From CAYRFE01 sp964423645 [NCBI: uncultured bacterium] (lineage in GTDB: Bacteria; Macinerneyibacteriota; Macinerneyibacteria; Macinerneyibacteriales): 64,000 bases of DNA. Shown one piece after another: positions 43,603 to 52,187 of this stretch. The DNA lies in contig CAYRFE010000016.1 in the NCBI GenBank assembly GCA_964423645.1, positions 1 to 64,000 on the forward strand. The letters run 5' to 3'. A program made the position numbers and the translations under genes. Position 1 is the stretch's first letter, and every line of letters starts with the position of its first letter. The notes under the pieces were generated by a model. The model made no database searches and was not told the DNA's origin. It saw nothing but the letters and a program-made list of their open reading frames with translations.

Positions 43603-44661
43603 TTATAATTTTTTGTTATTTTTAAAATCAGCAATATAGAATACCGTTTCATCAACAGCTTCATCGTCATCTTTCACATCAGGTGTTCTTTTTTGATACA
43701 CAACCTTGGTATCACCATAGAAGCAAAGACGATAGGGTTTTTCATTTTCCGATACTGCCATTGTGTAGACGCCGTTCATTTTTCCGTCAAGAGTATACGA
43801 TTCACAGAAAAGACTGTTTTTTTGTTCCTGATCCGTGATCATGACGTAAAACACGTTGTTGTGAACGTTAAGCGCCGTAAAACTTTTTGCGTGAAGTTTT
43901 ATGGTTAACTCTTCTTTTCCTTCTTGTTGGATCTTCAAGTCATTTTTCGGTTCAGGCGGGAGATATTTCGGGGTAAAATGTGCAATTTCAGTATAAGTGT
44001 TGTTTATTAATGTACCACAATAAATAATCCCTTTCATCGGGTTTGTGCGAATGATATTTTTTCCGTCTGAATAGCGGATCACTTTCATGTTTTGAAAATA
44101 TTCCCGTATTTGCGTGGCATTAAATTTTGACAGATCGACCTCTTCCATAGGTATCATTTCTGCCGTCAATTTTCCGTTTTTATCAAAACTCACGAGTTCG
44201 GTTTTTCCAATAGCCTGCGTACATAAGAAAGAGCCGTCGTCCAGTACAACCAATTCAGCCAAGGCGGCATTATCCAGCAAATATTCATCGCTGAACGTAA
44301 ATGTTCGTTGTGCAGGATCATAGTTGAATAGCGCTATCTTGCTGAGCGCATGGTCAAAGATATAAAGGATATTATTTTTCAATCCTGCTATGCGAAGTTC
44401 GGTAGAGAATTCTCCCGGGCCGCGGCCTTCCTTTAAATACGTCCAAAATATTTTCCCTTGCTCATCGATCGCACGTAATTCATTTGTTCTTTTGTCTTGG
44501 TATACAAAGAAACCGTCGCCTGCAGAAGTACCGAACATACAGGATGGTTTTTCAAGGGTGATCTTCTTAACTTCTTCAATTGAACCAAGTAATGTTACAT
44601 CCGATTTACTGCACGCCGTTGCAATCATTCCTACAAGTGCAATGAACAGAATAAAACGCAT
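43603..44661 (-). CDS. 6-bladed beta-propeller lipoprotein (paralogue)
   Basis: A 352-residue lipoprotein with the signal MRFILFIALVGMIATAC (lipobox ATAC, Cys17). The layout is the same as at 24290: a leading LGSIEEVKKITLEK strand, the GRGPGEF turn, FDHALSKIALFNYDP and RTFTFSDEY (versus TITFSDEF there). This marks it as a distant paralogue. Family function is unknown; surface exposure is likely. The start has AAAGGAG seven bases upstream, and a terminator follows. Confidence 0.8.
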   Translation of the reverse strand: MRFILFIALVGMIATACSKSDVTLLGSIEEVKKITLEKPSCMFGTSAGDGFFVYQDKRTNELRAIDEQGKIFWTYLKEGRGPGEFSTELRIAGLKNNILYIFDHALSKIALFNYDPAQRTFTFSDEYLLDNAALAELVVLDDGSFLCTQAIGKTELVSFDKNGKLTAEMIPMEEVDLSKFNATQIREYFQNMKVIRYSDGKNIIRTNPMKGIIYCGTLINNTYTEIAHFTPKYLPPEPKNDLKIQQEGKEELTIKLHAKSFTALNVHNNVFYVMITDQEQKNSLFCESYTLDGKMNGVYTMAVSENEKPYRLCFYGDTKVVYQKRTPDVKDDDEAVDETVFYIADFKNNKKL

Positions 44662-45134
44662 GATAATTCTCCTTTCCTTATAAAAACTATACTTTCACCC
44701 AGGTACTACTTGCGGTTCGAGCCTTTTTTATCAAATATACGCACTACATAGAGCATAGTCGTAACCGGTTACATAATATGACAACTATAACCGTTATTTG
44801 TTTCAAAAGTCATACTTAAAACACATGAATTTCGATGTTTGCAAAAATAGTCAACAAAAGTAATGTGGTGATATATGATCAGATTTATTACGTCAACTGA
44901 AAAAAACAATTTAACTATGTATAAATTGAAACAATTTTGATGCAAACGGTATCTCGTGTGAAAATAAAGAGAATTCCCATGAAATTATTTATCCTGATTT
45001 TGAATTTTGCAAAGATCTCATCTATCTCTAAACAGGGTGAGGAACAAAGCCAAAAGGCAGTCACCGTGTCGCCCACATACTATTACTCTGAAAACACTCC
45101 TTATAACGTAGCGAGCACGCACCGTCATACATGT
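44662..45134. repeat. Gene-free spacer with a right-end repeat fragment
   Basis: TTTTGAATTTTGCAAAGATCTCA at 44998-45020 is an isolated right end of the MITE-like element, and TGTTTGCAAAAATAG near 44834 may be its decayed left end. The 67-codon plus frame at 44937-45140 reads through it and has no ribosome binding site. Nothing else is evident. Confidence 0.5.
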
Positions 45135-45971
45135 TCATAAATTATCATATTCTACCTTGTTTTTACCCGTTTTTTTTGCTTTATACATTAACGAATCGCT
45201 TCTTTTTAACAATTCCTCCAACTCAACTTCCTTTTTGGTGGTGATAACACCGATACTGAGCGATGTCGTCCATTGATTATTCTCACATTTCTGCTTAAAA
45301 TGTTCATTCATACGACATGAAATATCTTCCGCGGTGTTGGGTGAAACATTTGAAAATAACACACAAAATTCATCCCCCCCTATACGACCACAGATATCAC
45401 CCGTTCGTGTTGATGATTGAATGACCGAACTTAACTCTTTTAATATTCTGTCTCCTTCTTTATGCCCTTTTGTATCATTCATTTGTTTAAAATTATCGAT
45501 ATCAATGAATGCGACGCACACCGCTTCGTCTTTTCGATGCAATCGTCTTAATTCATGTTGTGCCAGTAAAAAAAAACCTCTTCGGTTGTTGATGCCGGTT
45601 AAGTCATCTACAAGAGCAAGTTCTTCTGTTTTAACAAAAATTTTCTTTATATATAAAATTAAAGAATACTGCAGGATCATAAATAATGATTTAACGAGTT
45701 GATTGACAAAATTCAATGAGGGATTCTCAAAAAACGAATGTATATTTGATGAGAACCAAAATACTATGGTCAGAACTAAGAAAACAAACCCTTGCGTGTT
45801 GCCGATAAAAAATGTCGTAAAAGAAATCAGTAAGATAGAAGGTAATAACACACTCACATCCGATGCGTGCATAACCATCTCATAATAGTAAATGACCCCA
45901 AATAAGGTCACAACCACCGACAGAAGAATAAATTTCTGCCAGACACTTGTTATAACCGGACCTTTAAACAT
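45135..45971 (-). CDS. Diguanylate cyclase (GGDEF) with membrane domain
   Basis: A 278-residue protein. About four to five membrane helices (residues 15-110) are followed by a GGDEF domain: DDLTGINNRRGFF (near 127), FIDIDNFKQMNDTKGHKEGD, GRIGGDEFCVLF (intact GGDEF, near 201) and SLSIGVITTKK. It makes cyclic di-GMP; no EAL domain or RxxD inhibition site is obvious before the GGDEF. It stands alone. Confidence 0.9.
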   Translation of the reverse strand: MFKGPVITSVWQKFILLSVVVTLFGVIYYYEMVMHASDVSVLLPSILLISFTTFFIGNTQGFVFLVLTIVFWFSSNIHSFFENPSLNFVNQLVKSLFMILQYSLILYIKKIFVKTEELALVDDLTGINNRRGFFLLAQHELRRLHRKDEAVCVAFIDIDNFKQMNDTKGHKEGDRILKELSSVIQSSTRTGDICGRIGGDEFCVLFSNVSPNTAEDISCRMNEHFKQKCENNQWTTSLSIGVITTKKEVELEELLKRSDSLMYKAKKTGKNKVEYDNL

Positions 45972-46710
45972 ATTTTTTCTTAATCAAATTTCGCACAACT
46001 ATCAATACCGCCTCCACCCTCCAAAACGACCTCACTGAAAAAATCTGTATCTCATTTTTTGAATAATCAGCAACAGAGATGTCCTTACTCTATTATTATG
46101 CCATTTATATGAGAGTCAAGCATTGTTGCGTGACCATACTGCTCAAAAAAGCTTTTACTCTCATGAAATCTCTTGAAAATTCAAAATCCGACAGGTACCT
46201 TTTTAATCTCAATGGGTCAAATTCCCCGAAGCTTGCTACAGCTTTACTATTATAGTTTTGTTTTATAAGGGGTGTGGGGACGGCGTAGAGACACGGCATG
46301 CCGTGTCTGTAACCGAAAATTAAGGCCCCGCCCAAACGAAAAGGGCGGGGTTTGGGGTGGGCAAATAAATATAGTGCTTTTTTAGGGCGATACCCCCGTA
46401 GTTTGCTGCGGGGTAGTTCATTCGGACTTATGATACCAACATCATCGCTCATCTCAATAAAGTTGTGTCGTATTATCTTATCTATCTCAACCATATGTGA
46501 CAACAATGATCGTGACGGGCACATTCCTGACACGGTGAGCATAGGATGTTTTCATACCTGTTGTTGTACATACAAACACTCGCGAGCTGCTTGTGTTATG
46601 ATTTTTGCAGGATACATTTTACTTGACACATCATGATTTCAGCACTATCTCTTGAGCAGAAGATGTTTCGGTCACCAAAAAAACGTCTTCCTGAAGAGAA
46701 AGGATTTTTT
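45972..46710. repeat. Gene-free spacer with a composite repeat
   Basis: The composite spans about 46210-46440: GTCAAATTCCCCGAAGCTTGC, AGGGGTGTGGGGACGGCG, the perfect 20-bp palindrome at 46289-46308, CCCCGCCC/GGGCGGGG around ACGAAAA, GGGGTGGGCA, and CCCCCGTAGTTTGCTGCGGGG. Parts of three repeat types are merged. Minus frames across it (46105-46542) are not genes. The region 46633-46710 is the untranslated leader of the EamA gene. Confidence 0.65.
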
Positions 46711-47616
46711 ATGAGGTTGAAATCATTCTATCTGTATATGGCGGCATTGATTCCCATGATCATTTGGGGCTTTTCTTTTGTCGGCATGAAGATCATGTAT
46801 GAGGTGTACCAGCCTTTTTCGACAGTATTCTTGCGTTTACTCATTTCTTCGATCTTACTGTGGATCATTGCTCGAATGATGCGAATCAGTGAAACGATTC
46901 AAGCAAAGGATAAAATCCTATTTATATTATTAACTTTTTTTGAACCATTTTGCTATTTTCTCGGTGAAAGTTACGGGGTTTTATACACCCCTGCAACGCT
47001 TGCATCCGTAATCATTGCGACCATCCCGGTATTTACACCGCTCGCGGCATGGATAGTCTTAAAAGAACGGATCACTTTTCGTGCTATCGCAGGGATTCTC
47101 ATTTCTTTTATCGGTGTCATTATAATGTCAGTGAACAAAGACCTCTCATTTTCTGCGCCGCTTAAAGGCATCGCATTACTCTTTTTTGCGGTTTTCAGCG
47201 GTATCGGATACGGAATAATTGTACGTAAACTGGCGCACTCATACTCGCCGATTACTATTGTAAAAATGCAGAATACTTTTGGAGCGCTCCTTTTTTTACC
47301 ATTAGTTTTTTTGGTAGAATCGGGGGCTTTTATCACCGTTGTTCCGAGCACAAAAATCATTATCACGTTGGTTCTTCTGGCAGTATTTGCCTCCACAATA
47401 ACATTTATTCTTTTTACGATGGCAGTTCGAGGTCTCGGTATCAGCAAAGCTAATATTTTCACCAACACAATCCCCGTCTTTACTGCAATTTTTGCATTTA
47501 TTTTGGTGGGAGAATCTTTCAGTTTTCAAAAAGTGATCGGCATGGTTGTGGTTATCGGAGGATTATTTTTAGCACAAATAAAAAAACCTGCGCCACTTCC
47601 GCAAACCGAAACATAA
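46711..47616 (+). CDS. EamA/DMT-family transporter
   Basis: A 301-residue protein with ten membrane helices in two EamA repeats: MIIWGFSFVGMKIMYE (near 15-30), ESYGVLYTPATLASVIIATIPVFTPL, then TMAVRGLGISKANIFTNTIPVFTAIFAF and VGESFSFQKVIGMVVVIGGL. It is likely a metabolite exporter. The ATG at 46711 has AAAGGA six bases upstream; 26 residues of a longer frame are rejected. A relic of its 5' end lies at 43395. Confidence 0.87.
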   Translation: MRLKSFYLYMAALIPMIIWGFSFVGMKIMYEVYQPFSTVFLRLLISSILLWIIARMMRISETIQAKDKILFILLTFFEPFCYFLGESYGVLYTPATLASVIIATIPVFTPLAAWIVLKERITFRAIAGILISFIGVIIMSVNKDLSFSAPLKGIALLFFAVFSGIGYGIIVRKLAHSYSPITIVKMQNTFGALLFLPLVFLVESGAFITVVPSTKIIITLVLLAVFASTITFILFTMAVRGLGISKANIFTNTIPVFTAIFAFILVGESFSFQKVIGMVVVIGGLFLAQIKKPAPLPQTET

Positions 47617-48092
47617 TCACTGCTTTGGTTGTCTCATATGACACCGAGGCGATAATAAGATCGCAATTTATTAAGAACTGTCGTACATTTAAAAACGGAG
47701 CATGCATCTTATTTTCAAAAAAAGGTTATTTGTAAAATAATACTTGACCCTAAGGTTTTTTTGTGTAAGATACCGATTCGGATAAAACAATTCAGGAGGT
47801 GACGCATGGCCGATAATTCAAATACTCGCAATAAGGTTGTAGCGTTGCCTTGTAATATCTCGTTCGTTAAATAATTTTCAAACGACATTTTTACGGGAAC
47901 CCAAAGACCTTGCCGAAACAGCGTATGCTATTTCTGTTTGGCAGATAATGAAAAATAAGTAGGAGAGCAATGCGTAACAGTGATAATTAATTACGCATCA
48001 CGTCAGGCTGCACTGATTTTACAGCGGCACACTAGACGAAGATGCGTGCGTCTTGCAGTAGTGGCAGCGTTTTACAACGAAGGAGGATCATC
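47617..48092 (+). other. Spacer with gene debris, no intact gene
   Basis: Between the EamA and DUF5916 genes there is no intact long frame. It holds the broken gene at 47806-47962, a six-codon ORF after AGGAGAG at 47971, and sequence I cannot interpret. Confidence 0.5.
47806..47962 (+). pseudogene. Broken small gene with a good ribosome binding site
   Basis: GGAGGTGACGC precedes ATG at 47806, which reads MADNSNTRNKVVALPCNIS and stops at 47874. In the next frame, from 47882 to 47962, FLREPKDLAETAYAISVWQI runs to a stop and looks like a real protein C-terminus. I read this as a gene with a large internal deletion. Family unknown. Confidence 0.4.
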
Positions 48093-48173
48093 ATGGAGAT
48101 CACAACAACAACGGGTACGCGAAACAGTATTTTGAATGCAACAATTTCAGACAGCGAATGTAATTACCAATAA
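48093..48173 (+). CDS. Possible 26-residue leader peptide
   Basis: An excellent GAAGGAGGATCATC box precedes ATG at 48093; the frame (MEITTTTGTRNSILNATISD, then SECNYQ) ends 14 bases before the DUF5916 start. It may be a leader peptide coupled to the large gene, or debris that kept its ribosome binding site. Its Thr-rich start has no family match I know. Confidence 0.35.
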   Translation: MEITTTTGTRNSILNATISDSECNYQ

Positions 48174-48187
48174 GAGAGGCGGTTATT

Positions 48188-50338
48188 ATGACTACGATTA
48201 AATTTTTTCTATTAATGATGATGTTATTTTTAACGGGGATGATCCGCACTCAAGCGGCAGAGATCATTTCTGCGCCGATCACCGATACTGAGCCGGTTTG
48301 TGACGGTTCGATCTCTGAAGGCGAGTGGCGCAAGGCTTTTGTTTTCACCAAGTTTTACCAGATCGCGCCGGGATATAATGCCGAGCCGTCTGAAAAGACC
48401 GTCATCTATATGATGCATGACGAAAACGCGATCTATGTGGCCGCTCAGTGTTATGTTGAAAACAAATCGACGATACAGGATTTTCGTTGTCAGCGTGACA
48501 ATATTTCCGGCACCGACCGCGTGTATCTGTATTTCGATACATTCAATCAAATGGATAACGGATACTATTTCGGCACCAATATCAACGGCGAACAGGCCGA
48601 CGGTATCGTCAACGGCAACGGGTCTGATGCATCGGTGAACATGCCGTTCAAATCCGCAGCAGTAAAGACCGATTACGGTTATTCCGTTGAATTTACCATA
48701 CCATTGAAATCGCTTGCCTATAAAGCCGGCGAAAAGGCGCAATGGGGCGTATTCATGAAACGTATCATTGCGGGCAAAGATGAGGAGTCGGCAATTGCGC
48801 CGATCAATCGTGCCGCATTGAACTATTTTGAGAATTATGTGACCACGGAATTTGAAAAACTTCCGTTCTCGCAGAATCTCACCGTTCTAACATCCGTGAT
48901 CTCGAACTCATCGATCACCGAAGACAGATTGTCCGAGATAAGCGAACATGAAACGACCGTGAGCCCGGAACTCACCGTTACGTATGAGCCGTTTTCGGGC
49001 GCAACGTTCACGACCACGATCAATCCGGATTTCAGCACGGTCGAGGCAGATTCAGTGACCGTCACCGCGAATGCTCGGTATCCGGTGTTTTATTCCGAAC
49101 GGCGCCCGTTCTTCATTGAGAAGCTGAATCCGTTCAATTCTCAATTCACGCTATTCCATACACGGCAGATCGTGAATCCGGTATGGGGATCGAAAGTTTC
49201 ATTGCGATCCGGAAACGTGTCTTTTTTTGCTCTTGCAGCTCAGGACCAAGACACTCCCGCCGACCGGTTTTCTGTAGCCGGCGAGGACGGTGATGCTTAT
49301 TTTGCTTTTTCACATGTCGGGTATCAGATCGGCACCAACGGATCACTGGTGCGTGCCGCTTTTGCCGGGCGTTCATTTAACGGGTATGACAATCTTCTCG
49401 GAAGTATTGATACAACACTTACCTTAAATGAGTCGTTCAAATTTTTAGGACAATTTGTGAAATCCAGCGTCGAACTTGATGATACGACAACGCGGTACGG
49501 CGAAGGCTATTACTTCAATACCAGTTATGACAACATCAATTGGCATGTGGAGATCGCAACCCGCGGCATATCGAAGTTTCTTCGTGACGACCTGGGATAT
49601 ATAACGGATACCGATTTCCAGAAATACGCGATCTATGCAAAATACGAGACCAGGGCACAGACCGATAAAGAGACCGTGCGTTTTTGGCAGACCGATATCA
49701 ATGTTCAGGCCAAATATAATTACGGCGGCGATCGCCTTATCGGGTGGCATATCAATCCGTCAGGCGGTATAAATTTTTCCAATGATATCAGCATTTGGGC
49801 CGGACATGAAGAGTATATGGAAAATTACGGCGGCCGCGACAATATGACCCAATTTTGGTGGACAAACGTGAATGTCTGGACATCCGATCTTATCGGCGGA
49901 GAATTGACCTGCGTAACGGGAACGGGGCTATGGTACGATGAAGCTGCTCCGTTCACTGCAGATTATTGGCGTAACAATGTGTATGTAGATGCGAAAGTTT
50001 TCCGCTGGATGCAGATGTCGGTAAGCGGCAGTTATGAAAAACTTGAGGGCGCCTATCATGCAACGACCTATGAAGTGCGGACAAAACTGCAATTCCATAA
50101 GAACTTCATTTTCAGAACCATTGCGCAATATTGCGACACGACGATCGACCTGTATGATCTGCGTGAAAAAACCCTGAACCTGTACCCGTTGTTCATCTAT
50201 CAGCCGAACGTTCATTTTTCCGTTTACGCCGGAATGACCTATGCAGGGGATGATATGAAAATCATGGAATATTCTCTTGCTGAGCAAAAGAACAAAGAGT
50301 GGTTCTTTAAGATCTCCTATGCAATTGATGTACTGTAA
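48188..50338 (+). CDS. CBM9-like / DUF5916 outer-membrane protein
   Basis: A 716-residue protein with a signal peptide (about 1-23, ending QAAE). Residues 30-215 form a CBM9-like beta-sandwich (SISEGEWRKAFVFTKF; VYLYFDTFNQMDNGYYFGTNINGEQ). DUF5916 follows with FSTVEADSVTVTANARYPVFYSERRPFFIE (near 285-314). The C-terminal half has alternating aromatic strands that suggest a beta barrel. Family members are outer-membrane proteins of unknown role. Local GC seems higher than in its neighbours. Confidence 0.82.
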   Translation: MTTIKFFLLMMMLFLTGMIRTQAAEIISAPITDTEPVCDGSISEGEWRKAFVFTKFYQIAPGYNAEPSEKTVIYMMHDENAIYVAAQCYVENKSTIQDFRCQRDNISGTDRVYLYFDTFNQMDNGYYFGTNINGEQADGIVNGNGSDASVNMPFKSAAVKTDYGYSVEFTIPLKSLAYKAGEKAQWGVFMKRIIAGKDEESAIAPINRAALNYFENYVTTEFEKLPFSQNLTVLTSVISNSSITEDRLSEISEHETTVSPELTVTYEPFSGATFTTTINPDFSTVEADSVTVTANARYPVFYSERRPFFIEKLNPFNSQFTLFHTRQIVNPVWGSKVSLRSGNVSFFALAAQDQDTPADRFSVAGEDGDAYFAFSHVGYQIGTNGSLVRAAFAGRSFNGYDNLLGSIDTTLTLNESFKFLGQFVKSSVELDDTTTRYGEGYYFNTSYDNINWHVEIATRGISKFLRDDLGYITDTDFQKYAIYAKYETRAQTDKETVRFWQTDINVQAKYNYGGDRLIGWHINPSGGINFSNDISIWAGHEEYMENYGGRDNMTQFWWTNVNVWTSDLIGGELTCVTGTGLWYDEAAPFTADYWRNNVYVDAKVFRWMQMSVSGSYEKLEGAYHATTYEVRTKLQFHKNFIFRTIAQYCDTTIDLYDLREKTLNLYPLFIYQPNVHFSVYAGMTYAGDDMKIMEYSLAEQKNKEWFFKISYAIDVL

Positions 50339-50356
50339 ACCATCATGAGCGGAAAT

Positions 50357-50390
50357 AACAGGCAGAAACATTTCTGCCTGTTTCTTTTTC
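50357..50390 (+). terminator. Terminator after the DUF5916 gene
   Basis: AACAGGCAGAA, loop ACAT, TTCTGCCTGTT followed by TCTTTTT, 19 bases past the stop. A textbook intrinsic terminator. Confidence 0.85.
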
Positions 50391-50400
50391 GAAATTCACC

Positions 50401-50429
50401 TTGAATACATGCGAGCAACCGTGTAAAAT
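50401..50429 (+). promoter_or_regulatory. Promoter of the GT32 gene
   Basis: TTGAAT (50401-50406), 17-base spacer, TAAAAT (50424-50429), 38 bases before the ATG. Confidence 0.55.
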
Positions 50430-50467
50430 ATCGGTAACGGAATCTGAAAAAAGTGTACGGAGGCAAT

Positions 50468-51241
50468 ATGATCCCTAAAACAATTCATTACTCGTGGATC
50501 AGCGATGACCCGTTTCCGCCATTGATCAAGCGGTGTCTTGCAAGTTGGAAAAAACATGCCCCCGATTATGAGATCATACGTTGGGATAAAGATCGTTTTG
50601 ATATTAATTCACTGCGTTTTACACAACAAGCTTTTGAACATAAAAAGTGGGCATTCATATCTGATGTCCAACGACTGTATGCACTTTACGAATACGGGGG
50701 TATTTATCTTGATTCTGATGTCGAATTGGTAAGACCGCTTGATGATCTTCTTGATAACACCGCATTTCTTGGATTTCAGAACCCCGAATTGTTGGAAATG
50801 TGGGTTCTTGGATTTGAAAAGGGGCATCCGTGGATAAAACGTTTACTCGACTATTACATCGATCGGCCGTTTATAATGGACGACGGCGCTATGGACTTAA
50901 AACCAAACACATTAATTGCTACGGAGATATCGACTGCAGAATTTGGGCTTCGTCTGGGGGATGCGCATCAATATATTGCACAAGATGTTCGTATTTTTCC
51001 GCAAAAATATTTTTCTCCGCCGATACTCCTTCCGGGAAAATTAAGCATTTCCAATGAATCTTACGCGATTCACCATTTTACCGGTGCTTGGAAATCTGAA
51101 GACCTTCAAAAGAAAGAACGCCGTAATAAAATAATAAACAACGGTAAAAATCTGATTCGATTTGTCATCGGCAATAAAACGACCGAACATCTTAAAAATC
51201 TTTTTGGACGTCAAAATGCGCCTGATGAAAAAAACCTCTGA
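50468..51241 (+). CDS. Glycosyltransferase family 32-like (DXD sugar-binding)
   Basis: A 257-residue cytoplasmic glycosyltransferase. MIPKTIHYSWISDDPFP at the start and YEYGGIYLDSDVELVRPL (residues 75-91) are the Gly_transf_sug signature, with Asp82-Ser-Asp84 as the metal and nucleotide-sugar site. It probably adds a hexose to a surface polysaccharide or lipid. GGAGG is five bases upstream of the ATG. No other polysaccharide genes are adjacent. Confidence 0.9.
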   Translation: MIPKTIHYSWISDDPFPPLIKRCLASWKKHAPDYEIIRWDKDRFDINSLRFTQQAFEHKKWAFISDVQRLYALYEYGGIYLDSDVELVRPLDDLLDNTAFLGFQNPELLEMWVLGFEKGHPWIKRLLDYYIDRPFIMDDGAMDLKPNTLIATEISTAEFGLRLGDAHQYIAQDVRIFPQKYFSPPILLPGKLSISNESYAIHHFTGAWKSEDLQKKERRNKIINNGKNLIRFVIGNKTTEHLKNLFGRQNAPDEKNL

Positions 51242-51596
51242 AAAAATGTCAAAATATCTTGATTTCGGTTATTTCCGAAACAGGGAAGTAGATGCCGTAG
51301 CAGAGGGATTGCCTGCCTGATATTACCAAAACAAATTGCCTTCATAGGTAAAGGCTAATTATTTCTTCGCAAGTATGAACACAATTGTCAAAAAAGTGAT
51401 CATTTTTCATAGACCTCAATAGAGACCTTTAAAACAAATGATCTCGTAACCGCACGTACATGACACAAATATTGCATGACGGCCATGAATGATTGTCGTG
51501 GTTATATGCATATCATTTTTTCATTTATTCACTATTCCGCTTATTTACCATGATTTTATCTTGCATAAGAAAGCAAATAGGAGTAAAACTATCTAC
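51242..51596 (+). other. Spacer of about 355 bases without a gene
   Basis: A small TTTCGG-TTA-TTCCGAAA hairpin lies near 51265-51283, and AGACCTTTAAAACAAATG near 51421 may be a decayed left end of the dispersed element. I see no gene, and the upstream part of the plus frame from 51489 is judged untranslated. Confidence 0.4.
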
Positions 51597-52187
51597 ATGC
51601 GAGGGTATTATCTCTTAATATTGACATTTTTGGCAATCTTCACGCTGAACAGCGCTCCGGTGTTACTACCGGTAACACCAATTATTCAAAAAAAAGATTT
51701 TTGCGGAGAAGCATCTGTTGCCATGATCCTTACGTTATACGGAAAGCCCGTTTCACAAGACTATGTACATGACTCCCTGTTTGGGCTTTCACATACGCAA
51801 CGTGGTGCGTATAGCACAGAAATGGTGAGCTCCTTACGACGTGCCGGCTACTCGATCGTAACCGAATCGCACTATCCACTCAACACGAGAGAGTATCTCC
51901 CTGAAGCAACACGAACTCGATTGATACAATTATTTAAAAAATCAATTGATGAAGCTCAGCCCGTAATATACGGGTGGTATCCGCAAAGAGAGATAATTAC
52001 CACATTTTATGGCCATTTTAGCGTAATTGTGGGTTATGATGAATCAGGATTTTACATTATTGATCCCCGTATCGAACACATTATCTTTTACACCTATGAG
52101 GATTTTTCTCGCTACCTGTTATTACCCACTCTTGATTTTAAACAATGGGGTTACTTTTTTCTCATTCTCGGTAGGGATAAATCATGA
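51597..52187 (+). CDS. Secreted C39-like cysteine peptidase
   Basis: A 196-residue protein with a signal peptide (MRGYYLLILTFLAIFTLNSA). The papain-like C39_2 fold has Cys36 in KKDFCGEASVAM, His140 in GHFSVIVGYD and Asp156 in FYIIDP: a full catalytic triad. The start at 51597 is favoured by the signal peptide; the AGGAG box is 12 bases away, so 51489 cannot be excluded. It overlaps the next gene by four bases. Confidence 0.8.
   Translation: MRGYYLLILTFLAIFTLNSAPVLLPVTPIIQKKDFCGEASVAMILTLYGKPVSQDYVHDSLFGLSHTQRGAYSTEMVSSLRRAGYSIVTESHYPLNTREYLPEATRTRLIQLFKKSIDEAQPVIYGWYPQREIITTFYGHFSVIVGYDESGFYIIDPRIEHIIFYTYEDFSRYLLLPTLDFKQWGYFFLILGRDKS

Noticed and set aside
44701-44740. GGTTCGAGCC stretch resembling a tRNA T-arm
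   Set aside because: No acceptor stem, D-arm or anticodon arm could be built around it.
44937-45140. Plus-strand 67-codon frame
   Set aside because: No ribosome binding site and it includes the right end of the dispersed element.
46105-46542. Minus-strand 145-codon frame
   Set aside because: It runs straight through the composite repeat, including its palindrome and GC stem; there is no ribosome binding site.
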